Assembly (NCBI GenBank): GCA_964352215.1 | Contig: CAYGRE010000001.1 | Span: 182,706 to 246,705 of the forward strand | Source of the DNA: CAWUKT01 sp964352215 | GTDB taxonomy: Bacteria > Bacteroidota > Bacteroidia > J057 > JADKCL01 | Reading direction: 5' to 3' | DNA: 64,000 nucleotides | Part shown: positions 44,360-53,725 of the stretch, piece after piece | Numbering within the stretch: the stretch's first letter is position 1 | Layout of the letters: each line of letters begins with the position of its first letter | Notes under the pieces: model-generated | What the model was told of the DNA's origin: nothing | Seen by the model: only the letters and a program-made list of their open reading frames with translations | Database searches by the model: none | Program-made: the position numbers and the translations under genes

Positions 44360-45121
44360 CTATTCTTCATTTGCCCTCGAAGGCATCCGATGTACCGCCA
44401 TTATTTCAGGGTGGTCAAACAGATGGTTGAACAAGTCATTGATTTCCTTCAGCAATTCATAGAGGAATTCCCAATCGTCCAGGTAGCCAAATTTACTGAG
44501 GTCAATCTCCTGGTTGTTCTCAAAGACGAGGTCTTTCCGTTGGAACCGGATTTCCAGATCCTGCCGCAAACTCGAGCAGAACTTTCCACCATAGGTGGCA
44601 GCATCCCTGAGGACCAGTAGCAATTTGATCGCGGCCTCGAAATTCATAGCCTCATACTCCCCCAGCATATACTTCCAAACCGGCCTGAAGCCCTGCTGAT
44701 TTTCAGGAGCTGTTGGGTTCAGGTACCAGAGCATTTGGCGCAGGGTCGCTTCTGTCAATCCCAGCATGCCATTGATCAGCGAAGACATCCCTGAGCCGCG
44801 GAGGTTCATGTTAAAAGTCTGCACGATCCTTTCACTGTAATCCTTCTTGAACTCAGGCTGTTGGTTCCACCATTCCACCTTTTGCCCGTTTTCACGCAAG
44901 AGAAGTCCCAGGGACATCACAGGGTGGCATTTCAGAATCGCTTCATGGAAAAAGGTAAAGCGCAGATCGGGGTGGATATGCCGGGTGACAATCCGACTCC
45001 TTGATTTCTGAAACAAAGCCATGGATTCGATCGCAAAAAGGACCATCCGGTTGGGCGGGAATTCCCATGCGTTCTTTGGATTGTAGGCCGAATAGTCAAA
45101 TTCAGGACTGTTATAGGTCAT
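44360..45121 (-). CDS. Protein of unknown function
   Basis: The 253-residue protein has no signal peptide and no clear membrane segment, and looks mostly helical (RMVLFAIESMALFQKSRSR, RFTFFHEAILKCHPVMSLG, IKLLLVLRDAATY, FLYELLKEINDLFNHLFDHP). No family recognised. It is the last gene of a minus-strand run that includes the VIT/DUF2135 protein and the acyl-CoA dehydrogenase, separated from its neighbour by a 16-bp repeat array. Confidence 0.65.
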   Translation of the reverse strand: MTYNSPEFDYSAYNPKNAWEFPPNRMVLFAIESMALFQKSRSRIVTRHIHPDLRFTFFHEAILKCHPVMSLGLLLRENGQKVEWWNQQPEFKKDYSERIVQTFNMNLRGSGMSSLINGMLGLTEATLRQMLWYLNPTAPENQQGFRPVWKYMLGEYEAMNFEAAIKLLLVLRDAATYGGKFCSSLRQDLEIRFQRKDLVFENNQEIDLSKFGYLDDWEFLYELLKEINDLFNHLFDHPEIMAVHRMPSRANEE

Positions 45122-45122
45122 G

Positions 45123-45234
45123 CTTTATAATAAGTTTAGCCTCTTTAAGTTTAGCTTCTTTCTCATTTTGCCTCTTTCTCATTTTGCCTCTTTCTCATTT
45201 TGCTTCTGTCTCAATATGCTTCGGTTCCGTTAAG
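45123..45234. repeat. 16-bp tandem repeat, about 7 units
   Basis: Units with the core CCTCTTTCTCATTTTG begin at 45123, 45139, 45155, 45171, 45187, 45203 and 45219; the central three are nearly identical and the outer ones progressively diverged. The array fills the 121-bp gap between two minus-strand genes. Confidence 0.88.
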
Positions 45235-45242
45235 CTTCCGTA

Positions 45243-48140
45243 TCAGCCGATCTTAATCTTTGCCACCAGCACCTTGGCTGCTTTGTTGGCCAGGCTCAGG
45301 GGAACGATGGTCACCTGCTCACTTTCCCGGCCATAATTCGAGAAGATAGTCACCTTGACAAAATTGGCACCGCTGATGCGACGTTCAGGATCGTCTTCGT
45401 ATTCTACTTCTATCGTATAGACACCATCTTTGGCCTTGCGGAGGACAAACTCTTCCGGCCCGAACCCATTGGTGACATCGCCGGAAAGCTTTCCTCCACT
45501 CGGGGTAACCGGGCGGTCAAAATTGCAGATGACCCCATCGGGGTCCGTTACCCAAAGGTCGACATCTGTATCACTTCTGGTCCATTCCAGGGTTACCCGG
45601 AGGTCCAGCGGCATCGGTTCCTCCATTCCTTCAAAGGTGCCAACTGCATTCTCATCAATTGCATTTCCCAAATGATTCAATTCTCTCAGCACAATGTCCT
45701 CTACTCCGGGATAACGGCTCTCAAACAGCCTGAAGTCCACCTTGAGTGCGGAAAGCAATTGCTGGTAAGCAGCTCTCCGCTGGCCCCAGGCCAGCAATGA
45801 CAAGCCCAGGTCCCGGTGGGCCACCGGATCACCCGGATGCAAACGGACCACCTCCGCAAACACGGCCGAGGCAGAATGGGGCTGGTTCCAGGCCAGTAAA
45901 CGATGCCCGGCTGCCCTAAGTATTTCAGGGGCATAGAATCCCAACTCAGGTAAAAAATGCAAGGCATTGACCGCCTCGTCCACCATACCCCGAAGAATCA
46001 TTTGATCGGCAAAATCAAGGTAAAAAGATGGGTTTCCACCTTGTGTGTACCGCAGATCCAGAAACCTGAAAATGAGATCAACATCGCTCAGCAGGTCCAG
46101 GCCGAGTAAATACGAAGGTTTTTCAGGTCGCTCAGGAATAAGCAGCAGGGAATCCCCCCGCCTGTCATCAGGAACGGGAGAAACATACCAAATCCCTTCC
46201 TCGGCCTGATTGCCATATTGAGTGCGGAAATGAGAGGCTTCCAACCATCGAACCGTTTTGGCCTGCAAGAAGATGTCGATCGGCAGCTTCATGCCAAAAG
46301 AGCTGTCCGGGCCAGTGAACAATCTGGGTAGGTCAAATACCCGCAAGGCCAGCTCAGGGCTCTCTTTTCTTCTTTTGATGGGTTCGAGTCCAATCGGGGA
46401 AGAGAGGATGTCAGAAGGATCAAATTTCCCATTGTACCATTCATGGATATCAAACCAGGCATCAGAAAGGCGGTCCCGCCGCAAAGCAATCTGGTCCATG
46501 ATATCTTCCCGTTCGATCAAGTCCTCCCTTTCTTTCAGCGCGGCAAGGGGGCGGACCCAGAGTCGCCATCCATCAGGCGTATTCAGTCCGAATCGAACGT
46601 ATTCGTCAGGAGTTTGAGGAAATACCATTTCCTCGGAAGGACCACGGTTGATCAGGTCAACCAGTGCCGCCTTGATCTTGATCATACCGTAGGGCCGCAA
46701 CCGCATTTTGAATTTTTCACCCTTTCGGTCCGGGGTCCCCATACGGATCTCAACCGGTGTACCCTTACCACGTAAAGTCCCGGTAAAGTTCAGAATTCCC
46801 GGAAAATCCTGGCCAATATTCAGATTTAGTTCTTTGAGTCGGCGCGGGTTGGCCTTGATCTCCCGTACTTGGTACATGGCCTGGGTAAGGTGGTCCCGTG
46901 CTTCCCGCCGATCTTTTTCATACAGGTTGATGATGTGGATGTGTGCCTCTTCCAGACGCTCAACAGCTTTTGCATCCAAGGGTTGAGGAGCAGAATTGAG
47001 GATATAAGTAGCAGGGACTTTCTCAAAGGGGATTCTACTCAACAAAGGGAGAAGGGCTGAAGATGGTTTATGGGTACACAGGATTACTTCTTCCCGTTCA
47101 AAGATTCGATCTTCCCAGTTCAGGGGTTCCAGTGGCCGGGAAAATGATGCTCCCCGTAAATAAGCTTCCATTTCAGCCCATTGGCCATCTTCCACAGAAA
47201 ATGTTTTTATTTCCCCGCCTGAAAAACCGAGCCGGATCACCTCTACTTCTACATTGCGCAAGGAACGGAAATAACTCCCCAGAATCTCAAATTCCTTTTC
47301 CCGGCTATGCATATCGCTCAAAGGACCTGCATCCCACCATAGGGCAATTTTCCTGGGTTTTCGACGGCGTCCTCCTTCTTCATCGGTCGCAAGATGGACC
47401 ATAAACCGGGTGGTGGAGTCCACTTTGCCATACCATATCTTGGGTTCATCGTATTCAGCTGGCAGGAGAATCTCCACTGGTTGGTTGGCGCTGTATTTAG
47501 CAACCTTGACTCTGGCCCGAAAATCCCCCCGGTAGGCTTTGAACCGAAATTTCAGTTTGGGGTGAGGCCTGGTAATGGGCACATAATCAACATCGTGGAC
47601 CCTGGCTTCCAGTTTAAATGTATCCGCTTCCTGGTCCACCCGGAGCGGAATATTCCCTTTGAGGTCGCTGCTGAAAAAGTGGAGTTGGTGCTTGATGGCA
47701 ATCCTTATCCGAATTCCATCGTCCGGGATAGCAATTTCACCCAATCGAATCATCCGGTGTCCCGAAGGAGCCAGCCAGCCTTGATGAAACCGGAGGTTTT
47801 CCTTGTCGTGTGCGGTGCCAAGATCACCGGTGGAACGTCGGCCATGCACCGACTTCCGTTCTACCCAGGAAGAATCACCACTTCGCATCACGGTTGCCTT
47901 TTGTAAATGGGCCGACAACAGTTCCTCCTCAGGAGCCAGGGAAAAAAGAAACTCTCCTTTGGCCGGACCGCCACTGTTCTCAGGAGGGCCGAATTTGAAG
48001 TCGTAACGGGTAATGGCCCAACCTCCCATGATGTCCGTACGCACCGACAATTCTTCTAATGGAAGCCTTTGAATCTCATCTGGAAGGAATTGGAACAATC
48101 CCGGTCCTCCGGTGGCAAACAAAGGGGTGAGAGGCACCAA
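45243..48140 (-). CDS. VIT-domain / von Willebrand A-like / DUF2135 (YfaP-like) exported protein, start unclear
   Basis: Domains in order: a VIT-like domain (LPLEELSVRTDIMGGWAITRY ... LFSLAPEEELLSAHL), a beta-rich stretch, a degenerate vWA-like region (KIALWWDAGPLSDMHSREKE), a TPR-like part (ASAVFAEVVRLHPGDPVAHRD) and a C-terminal DUF2135 domain (LRVTLEWTRSDTDVDLWVTD). The vWA metal motif DxSxS is replaced by DAGPLSD. The in-frame sequence upstream encodes a signal peptide (HSLVALFLFLLVPLTPLFA) but without ATG, GTG or TTG before it; the GTG used here would cut through it. Translation may begin at CTG near 48200 or there is a frameshift. Function unknown; likely envelope-associated. Confidence 0.75.
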   Translation of the reverse strand: MVPLTPLFATGGPGLFQFLPDEIQRLPLEELSVRTDIMGGWAITRYDFKFGPPENSGGPAKGEFLFSLAPEEELLSAHLQKATVMRSGDSSWVERKSVHGRRSTGDLGTAHDKENLRFHQGWLAPSGHRMIRLGEIAIPDDGIRIRIAIKHQLHFFSSDLKGNIPLRVDQEADTFKLEARVHDVDYVPITRPHPKLKFRFKAYRGDFRARVKVAKYSANQPVEILLPAEYDEPKIWYGKVDSTTRFMVHLATDEEGGRRRKPRKIALWWDAGPLSDMHSREKEFEILGSYFRSLRNVEVEVIRLGFSGGEIKTFSVEDGQWAEMEAYLRGASFSRPLEPLNWEDRIFEREEVILCTHKPSSALLPLLSRIPFEKVPATYILNSAPQPLDAKAVERLEEAHIHIINLYEKDRREARDHLTQAMYQVREIKANPRRLKELNLNIGQDFPGILNFTGTLRGKGTPVEIRMGTPDRKGEKFKMRLRPYGMIKIKAALVDLINRGPSEEMVFPQTPDEYVRFGLNTPDGWRLWVRPLAALKEREDLIEREDIMDQIALRRDRLSDAWFDIHEWYNGKFDPSDILSSPIGLEPIKRRKESPELALRVFDLPRLFTGPDSSFGMKLPIDIFLQAKTVRWLEASHFRTQYGNQAEEGIWYVSPVPDDRRGDSLLLIPERPEKPSYLLGLDLLSDVDLIFRFLDLRYTQGGNPSFYLDFADQMILRGMVDEAVNALHFLPELGFYAPEILRAAGHRLLAWNQPHSASAVFAEVVRLHPGDPVAHRDLGLSLLAWGQRRAAYQQLLSALKVDFRLFESRYPGVEDIVLRELNHLGNAIDENAVGTFEGMEEPMPLDLRVTLEWTRSDTDVDLWVTDPDGVICNFDRPVTPSGGKLSGDVTNGFGPEEFVLRKAKDGVYTIEVEYEDDPERRISGANFVKVTIFSNYGRESEQVTIVPLSLANKAAKVLVAKIKIG

Positions 48141-48259
48141 TAGGAAAAGGAATAGAGCAACCAGTGAATGGGTGAGAAAGGTGGTGCTCAGCTTGAAGAA
48201 GCGATATTTTGAAAGATTTTCCAGTTCGCCTTGAGTGAAGGATCAAGATAAGAGAATTA

Positions 48260-48646
48260 TCATTGAATATCTTCATCCCGCACTACAAATGTGCAACTCG
48301 ATACCTTCTCCTTGTCATCGATAGAGCTTTCCCAATTGCCAGGCAGTCCCGGATCTTTCAATAAAGTCCCGGGACCTTGGACTGTAACGTCACTTGCACT
48401 TCCCAAACCACAATTGGGCGCAGGGATGAGGTCACCGAGGTCAGTGTAGAAGATGACCGTGTCAACGGTGGCGGGAGGGATTACAAAAACAGAATCGAGC
48501 ACGTCCGGGGAATTGGTAAACCGAAAGGTCAGGGTGTAACCACTTTCGTTGTTGATCTGATGCACCAGCGTATAGCTCTTGTTCCTGTCACAGGAATAGA
48601 GGAGTATAGAACCAACCAGAAAACATACCGCCATCAGGAACTTCAT
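48260..48646 (-). CDS. Small lipoprotein of unknown function
   Basis: The start giving MKFLMAVCFLVGSILLYSC yields a lipobox (LLYSC) and a 128-residue product. The mature part is beta-rich (YTLVHQINNESGYTLTFRF, VFVIPPATVDTVIFYTDLG) and has paired cysteines. A 10-residue duplication (RPMKYR/RPMKFL) arises from a repeated CATCGGCCTA upstream of the start. It lies between the acyl-CoA dehydrogenase and the VIT-domain gene on the same strand. Confidence 0.75.
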   Translation of the reverse strand: MKFLMAVCFLVGSILLYSCDRNKSYTLVHQINNESGYTLTFRFTNSPDVLDSVFVIPPATVDTVIFYTDLGDLIPAPNCGLGSASDVTVQGPGTLLKDPGLPGNWESSIDDKEKVSSCTFVVRDEDIQ

Positions 48647-48680
48647 CGGCCTACCCTTGATCGCCCGGTATTTCATCGGC

Positions 48681-50492
48681 CTATACAAAGACCTTTTCCT
48701 CAGAAGGGATCGTCAAAGTCTCTTCGTGCATGATGATCTCGGCCAGTGAAGTCGTTTTGGTCAATTCATATTTGTAGTAGTACCGCATCGCATGGACCTT
48801 GCTTTGCAGGAAATCATTGGAGTAATCCTGGTGGTTGATCAACTGGGCCTGCTTGGCCTTGGTTGCCATTTCCAGCCAGAGCCAACCCAATACGATTTTG
48901 CTGAAAAACTCCATGAACGGGGTCGCATCAGACAAATAGCGTTCAAAGTCTCCCTTGAAGGCAAAACCACTCAGGAATTGTAAAACCTGCTGAGCGAGTT
49001 GGAGGCGTTTGCCCAATTCGGCTGCATAAGGCTGCAAATCTTCGAACTGCCCGGCTTCTCCAAGGGTAGCCTGAACTTCTGCCATCAAAAACTGAAGGCC
49101 CTGGCCACCTTTCATCGGCACTTTCCTACCCAGTAAATCCTGGGACTGGATACCGGTAGTTCCCTCGTAAATGGAGAAAATGCGGATGTCCCTCAGGTAT
49201 TGCTGCAAGACATATTCAGAACAGAAACCATAACCCCCGAGTACCTGCAAGCCATTGGTAATAGATACGGCCCCCATTTCTGCAGGGTAGGTTTTCACGA
49301 TCGGGGTCAGCATTTCGAGTAAAAGCCTGTACCGCTCCCTTTCGTTTTCATCGGGATGCACACTGCTGAGGTCGGCATACCTGGCTGCTTTGAGCACCAG
49401 GTTCAGGGCACCTTCCGTAATGCACTTTTGCAAGAGCAACATGCGGCGCACATCCGGGTGGTTGATGATCAGGGTTTGTGCTTCTTCCACGTTTTTCTGT
49501 CCTGCCTTGGTCACCCGTCGACCTTGCGGACGTTCGAGGGCATACTTCAGGGATGCCTGGTAGGCCGCCATTGCAATCGCAGCACCGCCACGGCCCACTG
49601 CAATCCGGGCCCCGTTCATCATCTTGAACATATACTTCAGGCCCAGGTTGGCTTCACCAACCAGGTAACCCCGACAATTCTCCTTTTCCCCAAATATCAG
49701 GTGTGTCGTGGCAATCCCGCGCTGTCCCAGTTTGGGGAAATCAGCTGCAGTGATGACGTCGTTGGAAACCAGGCTGCCGTTCTCGGGGCGATGTTTGGGA
49801 ACCACGAAGAGGGAAATTCCCTTGGTTCCTGCCGGTGCGCCCTCAATCCGGGCCAGAAGCAAGTGGACAATATTTTCGCAATAGGGGTGATCTCCGGCGG
49901 TGATGAAAATCTTTTGCCCGGTGATTTTATAGTATCCATCCTCGGTAGGGGTCGCTTTGGTAACCAGGTCAGAAAGAGAGCTACCTGCATTGGGTTCGGT
50001 CAGGCACATCGTCCCGCCCCATTCGCCGGCAAACATCTTGGGTACATAAGCATCCTTGAGTTCTTGGCTGCCAAATTCCACGATGAGTTCGGCCGCTCCC
50101 CTGGTCAAGCCGGGGTAAGCAGTCAGGTAATTGTTGGCCGCTTCCTGAATATAACCGATGGCCACATCCACCAGATAGGGCACCTGAAATCCTCCATCCT
50201 CATAATCGAAAGTACTTGAAATCAAGCCCTGCTCTGCACAATGCTCCATCATCTTCTTCACCTGAGCATGGACATGGATTTTCCCATCATGGTACTCAGC
50301 CGGCTTTTCATCCATCTCCCGGAAATAGGGGAACATCTCACGATCCGCAAAATCCTTGGCGGCGTCCATCATCATATCCACCGATTCCAGGTCATGGTCC
50401 TGAAACCGCTCCTGCTCAAGAATCTCCGCTAAGCCATTGACCTCCCGCAAAATGAATTGCAGGGTCTTGTAATCCATGTATTTCTGCTCCAT
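48681..50492 (-). CDS. Acyl-CoA dehydrogenase
   Basis: The 603-residue FAD enzyme catalyses alpha,beta-dehydrogenation of an acyl-CoA thioester in beta-oxidation. Seen: the N-terminal helical domain, MCLTEPNAGSSLSDLVTKA (FAD/substrate strand), YKITGQKIFITAGDH, GISLFVVPKHRP, the C-terminal helical domain with VGRGGAAIAMAAYQASL and the GGYGFCSEYVLQQYLRD and IYEGTTGIQSQDLLGRK blocks, the latter containing the catalytic Glu region. The length and the C-terminal extra domain fit the longer (about 600-residue) subfamily with a DUF-type C-terminal extension. Likely cytoplasmic. It heads a minus-strand run. Confidence 0.95.
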   Translation of the reverse strand: MEQKYMDYKTLQFILREVNGLAEILEQERFQDHDLESVDMMMDAAKDFADREMFPYFREMDEKPAEYHDGKIHVHAQVKKMMEHCAEQGLISSTFDYEDGGFQVPYLVDVAIGYIQEAANNYLTAYPGLTRGAAELIVEFGSQELKDAYVPKMFAGEWGGTMCLTEPNAGSSLSDLVTKATPTEDGYYKITGQKIFITAGDHPYCENIVHLLLARIEGAPAGTKGISLFVVPKHRPENGSLVSNDVITAADFPKLGQRGIATTHLIFGEKENCRGYLVGEANLGLKYMFKMMNGARIAVGRGGAAIAMAAYQASLKYALERPQGRRVTKAGQKNVEEAQTLIINHPDVRRMLLLQKCITEGALNLVLKAARYADLSSVHPDENERERYRLLLEMLTPIVKTYPAEMGAVSITNGLQVLGGYGFCSEYVLQQYLRDIRIFSIYEGTTGIQSQDLLGRKVPMKGGQGLQFLMAEVQATLGEAGQFEDLQPYAAELGKRLQLAQQVLQFLSGFAFKGDFERYLSDATPFMEFFSKIVLGWLWLEMATKAKQAQLINHQDYSNDFLQSKVHAMRYYYKYELTKTTSLAEIIMHEETLTIPSEEKVFV

Positions 50493-50645
50493 AATATTTC
50501 TGTTTGGACACTAAAAATAGCTAAAATATCTCAAGGAATAAGTCTCAGGGGGATCAGATTGGGTAAAAATTAAGGTGGAACCCGAATTAAGTCACTACTT
50601 CAATTTTAGCCCTTGGCATTATTGAGTTGCGACTATTGTTTAGCG

Positions 50646-52082
50646 TTACCGTAAAATGGTCACACTTCCATTGCGGTCATTCAATTTCCCATTGCAACTC
50701 CCCGCCCGAAGTGTGAAGACGTAAACTCCACGCGGCAGTGGGGACCCGTTGAAGGTTCCATCCCAGCCCGCTGCGGAATTCCGGGTTTCAAATACCAACT
50801 TGCCCCAGCGGTCATAAACACCCAGGTAATAGCTGGTAGCATCAGAAACCACCGGAAGGAATTCGTCGTTCAGGCCATCTCCATTCGGGGTGAAAGCATT
50901 GGGAACATACACGGTTGAAGCTTCCTCGAGAATCCCAATCAGGATGGAATCCGCGCTGGTGGCGCAGCCATTGAGATCAGTAACTGTCACCCCGTAAATG
51001 CCACCGGGTAGACCACTCGCGGTGGCCGAAAACTGCGGCGGATCGCTATCCCAGACATACGAGTAGGGGGCGGTTCCCCCTGATACCAGGGTATTGATCA
51101 TCCCGTTGTTGTTGTTACAGTCCGCGTCCTGGGCCGCAACCCCAATGCTCAAAGGCTCCGGTTCTGTGATCACCAGCTCGCTGAGCGTGTCCATTTGCCC
51201 GGCACTGTCTCTGACAATGACGGAGTAGGTTCCCGGGCCCAGCCCGGTAAAGCTGTTCCCGCCTTGAAAGGTTCCCCCATTCAAACTGTAGGTATAAGAG
51301 GGATCGGCATCGGGCGGAAAAACCCATATTTCACCATCCCCGGCCCCAAAGCAGGAGATTCCCACCAAAGAGTCGGTGGGCAAAAACTGCACACAATTCT
51401 GCCCTTGTACCACAATATTGTCCAGGTAAATATATTCGGTGGTGGCCCAGCATTGTACCGATATCCGCAACCGCAAAGAGTCTCCATTCAAAGGGCACTG
51501 AGAAAAGGTAAAAGCATTGAAGTTGCCGATCGTTACATAAGAAGCCCCTGCGCAGGAACCGGAACAGGGACCGCCATTGGGGGAAGTCCAGTCGGAATAA
51601 GCCGATCCGTCGATGCTGTACTCGATGCGGATCCAGTCCACCGAATTACAGCCCGAACTGACCCCACCGGGGCATCCTTCCATATCCCCCGATTCGTCCA
51701 GGTCGACCAGCACCTCAACCCCTTGCGGAAAAGCCGAAATGTCGATCCATTCCGTCTCCAAAGTAGCAGGCCCATTGACATCCAAAGCTTCCATCTGATT
51801 GCCCCGCACCTCAAACCAGTCGCCAGAGGTACAGTTGGGGCATTGCGAAGTCCAGTCCGGTGCCGGGTTTGCCGGGTTGTTGTTGGCTCCGGTGGTAGTG
51901 CCATTGGGATAGTTGAAATTTTCCTGCCAGATCACCTGTCCCTTTAACGGAATAGCCAGCCCCACCAACAGAATCCAAATTCCGAAGGTGGCCGCTCTGA
52001 AGCATACAGAAGGGAACGCTGATGGCATAACCTTGAAAGTAGCCGGGAAACCTAAGAAAAAAAACTCCACGGGAACATTCAT
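50646..52082 (-). CDS. Secreted protein with type B (CHU_C) T9SS sorting domain
   Basis: Starts at 52082 or 52028 both place a signal peptide (TFGIWILLVGLAIPLKGQ) near the N-terminus. Of about 478 residues, the first ~220 form a jelly-roll-like domain (WQENFNYPNGT, VDWIRIEYSIDGS, LRISVQCWATTEYIYLDNIVVQ). Two SprB-type repeats follow (SCFGAGDGEIWVFPPDADPSYTY; DCNNNNGMINTLVSGGTAPYSYVWD). The C-terminus is a gliding-motility-associated type B CTD (YVPNAFTPNGDGLNDEFLP, YDRWGKLVFETRN, GWDGTFNGSPLPRGVYVF). T9SS exports it, but unlike the adhesin at 15.4 kb there is no PorP-like gene beside it. Confidence 0.88.
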   Translation of the reverse strand: MNVPVEFFFLGFPATFKVMPSAFPSVCFRAATFGIWILLVGLAIPLKGQVIWQENFNYPNGTTTGANNNPANPAPDWTSQCPNCTSGDWFEVRGNQMEALDVNGPATLETEWIDISAFPQGVEVLVDLDESGDMEGCPGGVSSGCNSVDWIRIEYSIDGSAYSDWTSPNGGPCSGSCAGASYVTIGNFNAFTFSQCPLNGDSLRLRISVQCWATTEYIYLDNIVVQGQNCVQFLPTDSLVGISCFGAGDGEIWVFPPDADPSYTYSLNGGTFQGGNSFTGLGPGTYSVIVRDSAGQMDTLSELVITEPEPLSIGVAAQDADCNNNNGMINTLVSGGTAPYSYVWDSDPPQFSATASGLPGGIYGVTVTDLNGCATSADSILIGILEEASTVYVPNAFTPNGDGLNDEFLPVVSDATSYYLGVYDRWGKLVFETRNSAAGWDGTFNGSPLPRGVYVFTLRAGSCNGKLNDRNGSVTILR

Positions 52083-52170
52083 ATCCCTTGGGCAATGCAA
52101 AGGACCAAAACCAATTATTAAAAGAGGTAGTATCTATTTAAATTATCCTTCCTCCAGACCTCCCGGCAGC

Positions 52171-52464
52171 TCACCTGCTATAAAAACCCAACTGGCTGCG
52201 CAAATGATCGATTTCTTCTTGCATAGATTTGACTTTCTCCAGCAGATGTGACACCGCGGCCAGGCCTTCGACACTGAGGTCCAGGTCGTGGTGCAAGCGG
52301 GTATATCTTTCTGCCTCAACCAGTTGTTCCTCGGGGATACAAGCCACTTCCCGGGTGTAAACAATCTCCACCAGGCCGTGCGCATGCAGCGCATTCACAA
52401 ATGAAACCTCAACCTGGTAGTGTTGGCAAAAAATATCGATGGGTACAAATTCCTGAATATCCAT
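52171..52464 (-). CDS. cbpM: Chaperone modulator CbpM-like protein
   Basis: The 97-residue protein has the MerR-like CbpM fold: an N-terminal EFVPIDIFCQHYQVEVSFVNALHAHGLVE helix-turn-helix-like core followed by a long helix ending in a coiled coil (HLLEKVKSMQEEIDHLRSQL). CbpM binds the J domain of CbpA and restrains its activity. It starts 6 bp after the stop of the DnaJ-like gene, the expected cbpA-cbpM order. Confidence 0.88.
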   Translation of the reverse strand: MDIQEFVPIDIFCQHYQVEVSFVNALHAHGLVEIVYTREVACIPEEQLVEAERYTRLHHDLDLSVEGLAAVSHLLEKVKSMQEEIDHLRSQLGFYSR

Positions 52465-52470
52465 GGTAGT

Positions 52471-53427
52471 TTAGGCTTCTGAGATTTTTTGCAATTCGGT
52501 GAACAACTCCCGCTCTTTTGGGCCGAGCTGCTTCGGTATAGTAATGGAATAGGTGATGTACAAATCGCCAGCCTTTCCCTCCTTTTTATAGACGGGAAAC
52601 CCTTTGCCCTGCAACCTCACCTTGGTGCCGTTTTGGGTTCCGGGCGGAACCTTCAACTTGACCTTGCCGTCAAAAGTATCGGCCACGATTTCTCCTCCCA
52701 GCACTGCCGTATATAGGTCTATTTCCTGGGTGGTATGCAAGTCGTCTTCCAAACGCTTAAAAGGAGGGGTATCCGCAATCGCAAATGTAATGTACAGGTC
52801 GCCCTTTGGTCCCCCATTGACCCCTTCGCCGCCCTGTCCCTTCAAGCGAATCGTTTGTCCATCCCGGATTCCTGCCGGAATCGTAATCCTGATCTTTTTC
52901 CCATTTACGGTAAAGGTTTGTTGATGGGTTTTATAAGCCTCACGCAGACTGAGCTGGAGTTCAGTATTGTAATCCTGGCCTCTGAATTTTACCTGTTGCC
53001 CCCTGCCACGGCGCCCCCTAAAACCACCAGCTTGCCCACCGAACCCGCCAGTTTGCCCGCCAAATCCACCCGCTTGTCCACCAAACATCGAGGCAAAGAA
53101 ATCGGAAAAATCTCCTCCTTCAAAGTCGCCCTGGTACTGTTGCTGGCCCTGCGCCCCGGCCCTTTGCCTTTGCGCCCGGCGGTATTTTTTATACTCTTCA
53201 CCATGTTCCCAGTCCTTCCCGTATTTGTCGTATTTCTTCCTTTTTTCGGGATCGCTCAGCACTTCGTGTGCCTCGCCAAGTTGCTGGAATTTCTGCTTGG
53301 CATCCTTGTCATCCGGATTCAGGTCAGGATGGGTTTTCTTGGCCAATTTCCGGTAGGCCTTTTTGATTTCAGCAGCAGTCGCATTCTTGCTGACTCCCAA
53401 TATTTTATAGTAATCAATAAACTCCAT
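52471..53427 (-). CDS. cbpA: DnaJ-like co-chaperone CbpA
   Basis: The start gives MEFIDYYKILGVSKNATAAE; the frame is open upstream but that part is low-complexity. The 318-residue product has an N-terminal J domain (HPD motif in KTHPDLNPDDKDAKQKF), a Gly/Phe-rich linker built from repeated GGQxGGF units (~105-140) and two C-terminal substrate-binding domains (IRITIPAGIRDGQTIRLKG; KLKVPPGTQNGTKVRLQGKG). The zinc-finger domain of DnaJ is absent, which makes it CbpA-type. It stimulates DnaK ATPase in the cytoplasm and is paired with cbpM. Confidence 0.93.
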   Translation of the reverse strand: MEFIDYYKILGVSKNATAAEIKKAYRKLAKKTHPDLNPDDKDAKQKFQQLGEAHEVLSDPEKRKKYDKYGKDWEHGEEYKKYRRAQRQRAGAQGQQQYQGDFEGGDFSDFFASMFGGQAGGFGGQTGGFGGQAGGFRGRRGRGQQVKFRGQDYNTELQLSLREAYKTHQQTFTVNGKKIRITIPAGIRDGQTIRLKGQGGEGVNGGPKGDLYITFAIADTPPFKRLEDDLHTTQEIDLYTAVLGGEIVADTFDGKVKLKVPPGTQNGTKVRLQGKGFPVYKKEGKAGDLYITYSITIPKQLGPKERELFTELQKISEA

Positions 53428-53591
53428 TGTATTTTCTATGGCGGTATAAGGACTTGAAACAGTATATGTCTTGAAATATAGAGAAAGGGGGGGAGGTAGA
53501 ACAATGACAGCTATCAGTGTTTGGGAAGGAAAGAGATGAGTATAGTCATAACCGGGAGGATGTGACCTCGGTTGGCTGGGGGGGGACATTC

Positions 53592-53656
53592 CCCTAAAGC
53601 CCTAAAGCCTCAAAGCCTCAAAGTCCAAAGCCCAAAGCCTCAAAGCCTCAAAGCTC
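53592..53656. repeat. Short (about 9-bp) tandem repeat
   Basis: The motif CCTCAAAG/CCCTAAAG recurs about seven times. The tract lies upstream of the cbpA gene and next to the terminator of the neighbouring minus-strand gene. Confidence 0.8.
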
Positions 53657-53658
53657 CC

Positions 53659-53693
53659 AAAAAAAGAAGCCGCCTCGGTAAAGAAGCGGCTTC
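53659..53693 (-). terminator. Rho-independent terminator of the T9SS protein gene
   Basis: On the minus strand the perfect stem GAAGCCGC/GCGGCTTC (12-nt loop) is followed by a seven-T run. It lies 33 bp after the stop of the gene ending at 53726. Confidence 0.88.
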
Positions 53694-53725
53694 ATCTGTA
53701 TTTTAATGTGATAGTTTCGGAAAAC

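Noticed and set aside
49356..50219. A 287-codon plus-strand frame opposite the acyl-CoA dehydrogenase
   Set aside because: The minus-strand gene is unambiguous; the plus frame has no family features.
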